A stretch of 64,000 nt of DNA from Deltaproteobacteria bacterium (GTDB lineage: Bacteria; Desulfobacterota; Binatia; HRBIN30; CADEER01). The stretch is from NCBI GenBank assembly GCA_029262455.1, contig JAJCZJ010000044.1, forward strand, positions 59,378 to 123,377, given 5' to 3'. The notes under the pieces were generated by a model, which saw nothing but the letters and a program-made list of their open reading frames with translations, was not told where the DNA came from and ran no database searches. The position numbers and the translations under genes were made by a program. This document shows, piece after piece, positions 63,659-64,000 of the stretch; the stretch's first letter is position 1, and every line of letters starts with the position of its first letter.

Positions 63659-63988
63659 ATGAGTGATCAAAAGAAGAAGGGGCTCCCAGAGTTGCGTAAA
63701 AAGCCTCTGGACTTCCTCAGCCCAGCCGAAGCTCGCCAGGCGGTAAAGCCGGCAGCGGCGCTGGACACATCCGAAGCCGCGCAAGCACTGCGCAGCGAAC
63801 CGAACAGTGAGAAGATGCTGATGGCACAACACATGTCGCACGCATCGCACGGTTCACACGGTTCGCATGGTAGCCACGGTTCGCACGGATCTCACGGTTC
63901 GCACGGTAGCCATGGCTCGCACGGATCCCACGGTTCTCACGGCAGCCACGGCTCGCACGGTAGCCACGGCTCGCACGGATCCTGGTAG
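63659..63988 (+). CDS. hxsA-like: His-Xaa-Ser repeat precursor peptide, copy 2
   Basis: 109 residues, ATG after TTAAGGAG. It differs from copy 1 only near the N-terminus (positions 3-4, 11 and 13), while many synonymous third bases differ. The leader holds KKPLDFLSPAEARQAVKPAA and ends with MLMAQ. The core from residue 58 is HMS, HAS, fifteen HGS and a final Trp. Being next to the divergent enzyme cluster, it is probably its main substrate. The free imidazole/serine-rich repeat could bind metal or be cross-linked by the radical SAM enzymes; both ideas are inference. Confidence 0.87.
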   Translation: MSDQKKKGLPELRKKPLDFLSPAEARQAVKPAAALDTSEAAQALRSEPNSEKMLMAQHMSHASHGSHGSHGSHGSHGSHGSHGSHGSHGSHGSHGSHGSHGSHGSHGSW

Positions 63989-63997
63989 GGGGCGGCC

Positions 63998-64000
63998 ATG
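63998..64000 (+). other. Possible start codon of the next operon gene
   Basis: The last three bases are ATG, 9 bp after the precursor stop and following ggggcggcc. In copy 1 a secreted-protein gene begins 13 bp after the precursor, so a gene probably starts here and runs out of the window. Confidence 0.4.

Noticed and set aside
63830..63985. HGS-coding repeats as a DNA-level repeat or microsatellite artefact
   Set aside because: Codons vary synonymously, frame and length match a second distant copy, and both have ribosome-binding sites.

Overview
The window looks like high-GC chromosome from a Gram-negative, myxobacteria-like or Binatota-like lineage. The evidence is indirect: Myxococcus-type Cys-rich repeats (CGNGxxDPGEQCDDGN...DGCSxxC), dockerin-like calcium loops, lipoprotein and Tat signals, and a glycosidase fused to a probable outer-membrane barrel. 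No rRNA, tRNA, integrase or insertion sequence was recognised. The taxonomic placement is inference.

Region 1 (about 230-18,660, all minus strand) is a polysaccharide-utilisation locus, most likely for beta-1,3 or mixed-linkage beta-glucan. It has two GH16-type endoglucanases, two GH3 beta-glucosidases, a GPH-family sugar symporter, a GH-type TIM barrel fused to a barrel-like C-terminus, several Cys-rich secreted proteins or lipoproteins that share a C-terminal beta-rich domain, and an in-frame deletion remnant of a GH1 beta-glucosidase. Three of its promoters have the same architecture: TTGACA, 17 bp, TTAGTT, then a conserved CCGAACAAA just downstream of the -10.

Region 2 (about 18,980-40,720) is mixed. 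It has a protein with two radical SAM domains, a sulfatase-superfamily protein, a GH31 lipoprotein resembling sulfoquinovosidases, an operon of a Gly/Arg/Asp-rich small protein with a radical SAM enzyme and an AlkB-like dioxygenase, a GT-C-like membrane protein with a TPR protein, an SGNH hydrolase, a lipoprotein with a duplicated domain, another radical SAM protein, and an aldo-keto reductase / GMC-epimerase fusion / epimerase operon.

Region 3 (about 40,730-64,000) is the most unusual part. Two nearly identical 109-residue proteins (45,376-45,705 minus and 63,659-63,988 plus) have a conserved leader followed by HMS, HAS, fifteen HGS triplets and a terminal Trp. They flank a compact minus-strand gene run of HEXXH protein, HxsB-like SPASM enzyme, two HxsD-like small proteins, a radical SAM enzyme, a B12-binding-type protein with two radical SAM domains, two more radical SAM enzymes and a degenerate radical SAM-like protein with no CxxxCxxC motif. 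This resembles the known His-Xaa-Ser (Hxs) peptide-modification system, greatly enlarged. A Tat-signal protein precedes the second precursor, and a Cys-rich disintegrin-like secreted protein follows the first.

Across the window there are ten CxxxCxxC motifs in eight radical SAM proteins plus one degenerate relative. Most share a C-terminal C-x2-C-x5-C-x-G motif, so they look like an expanded paralogous family that may serve the His-Xaa-Ser precursors and possibly other substrates.
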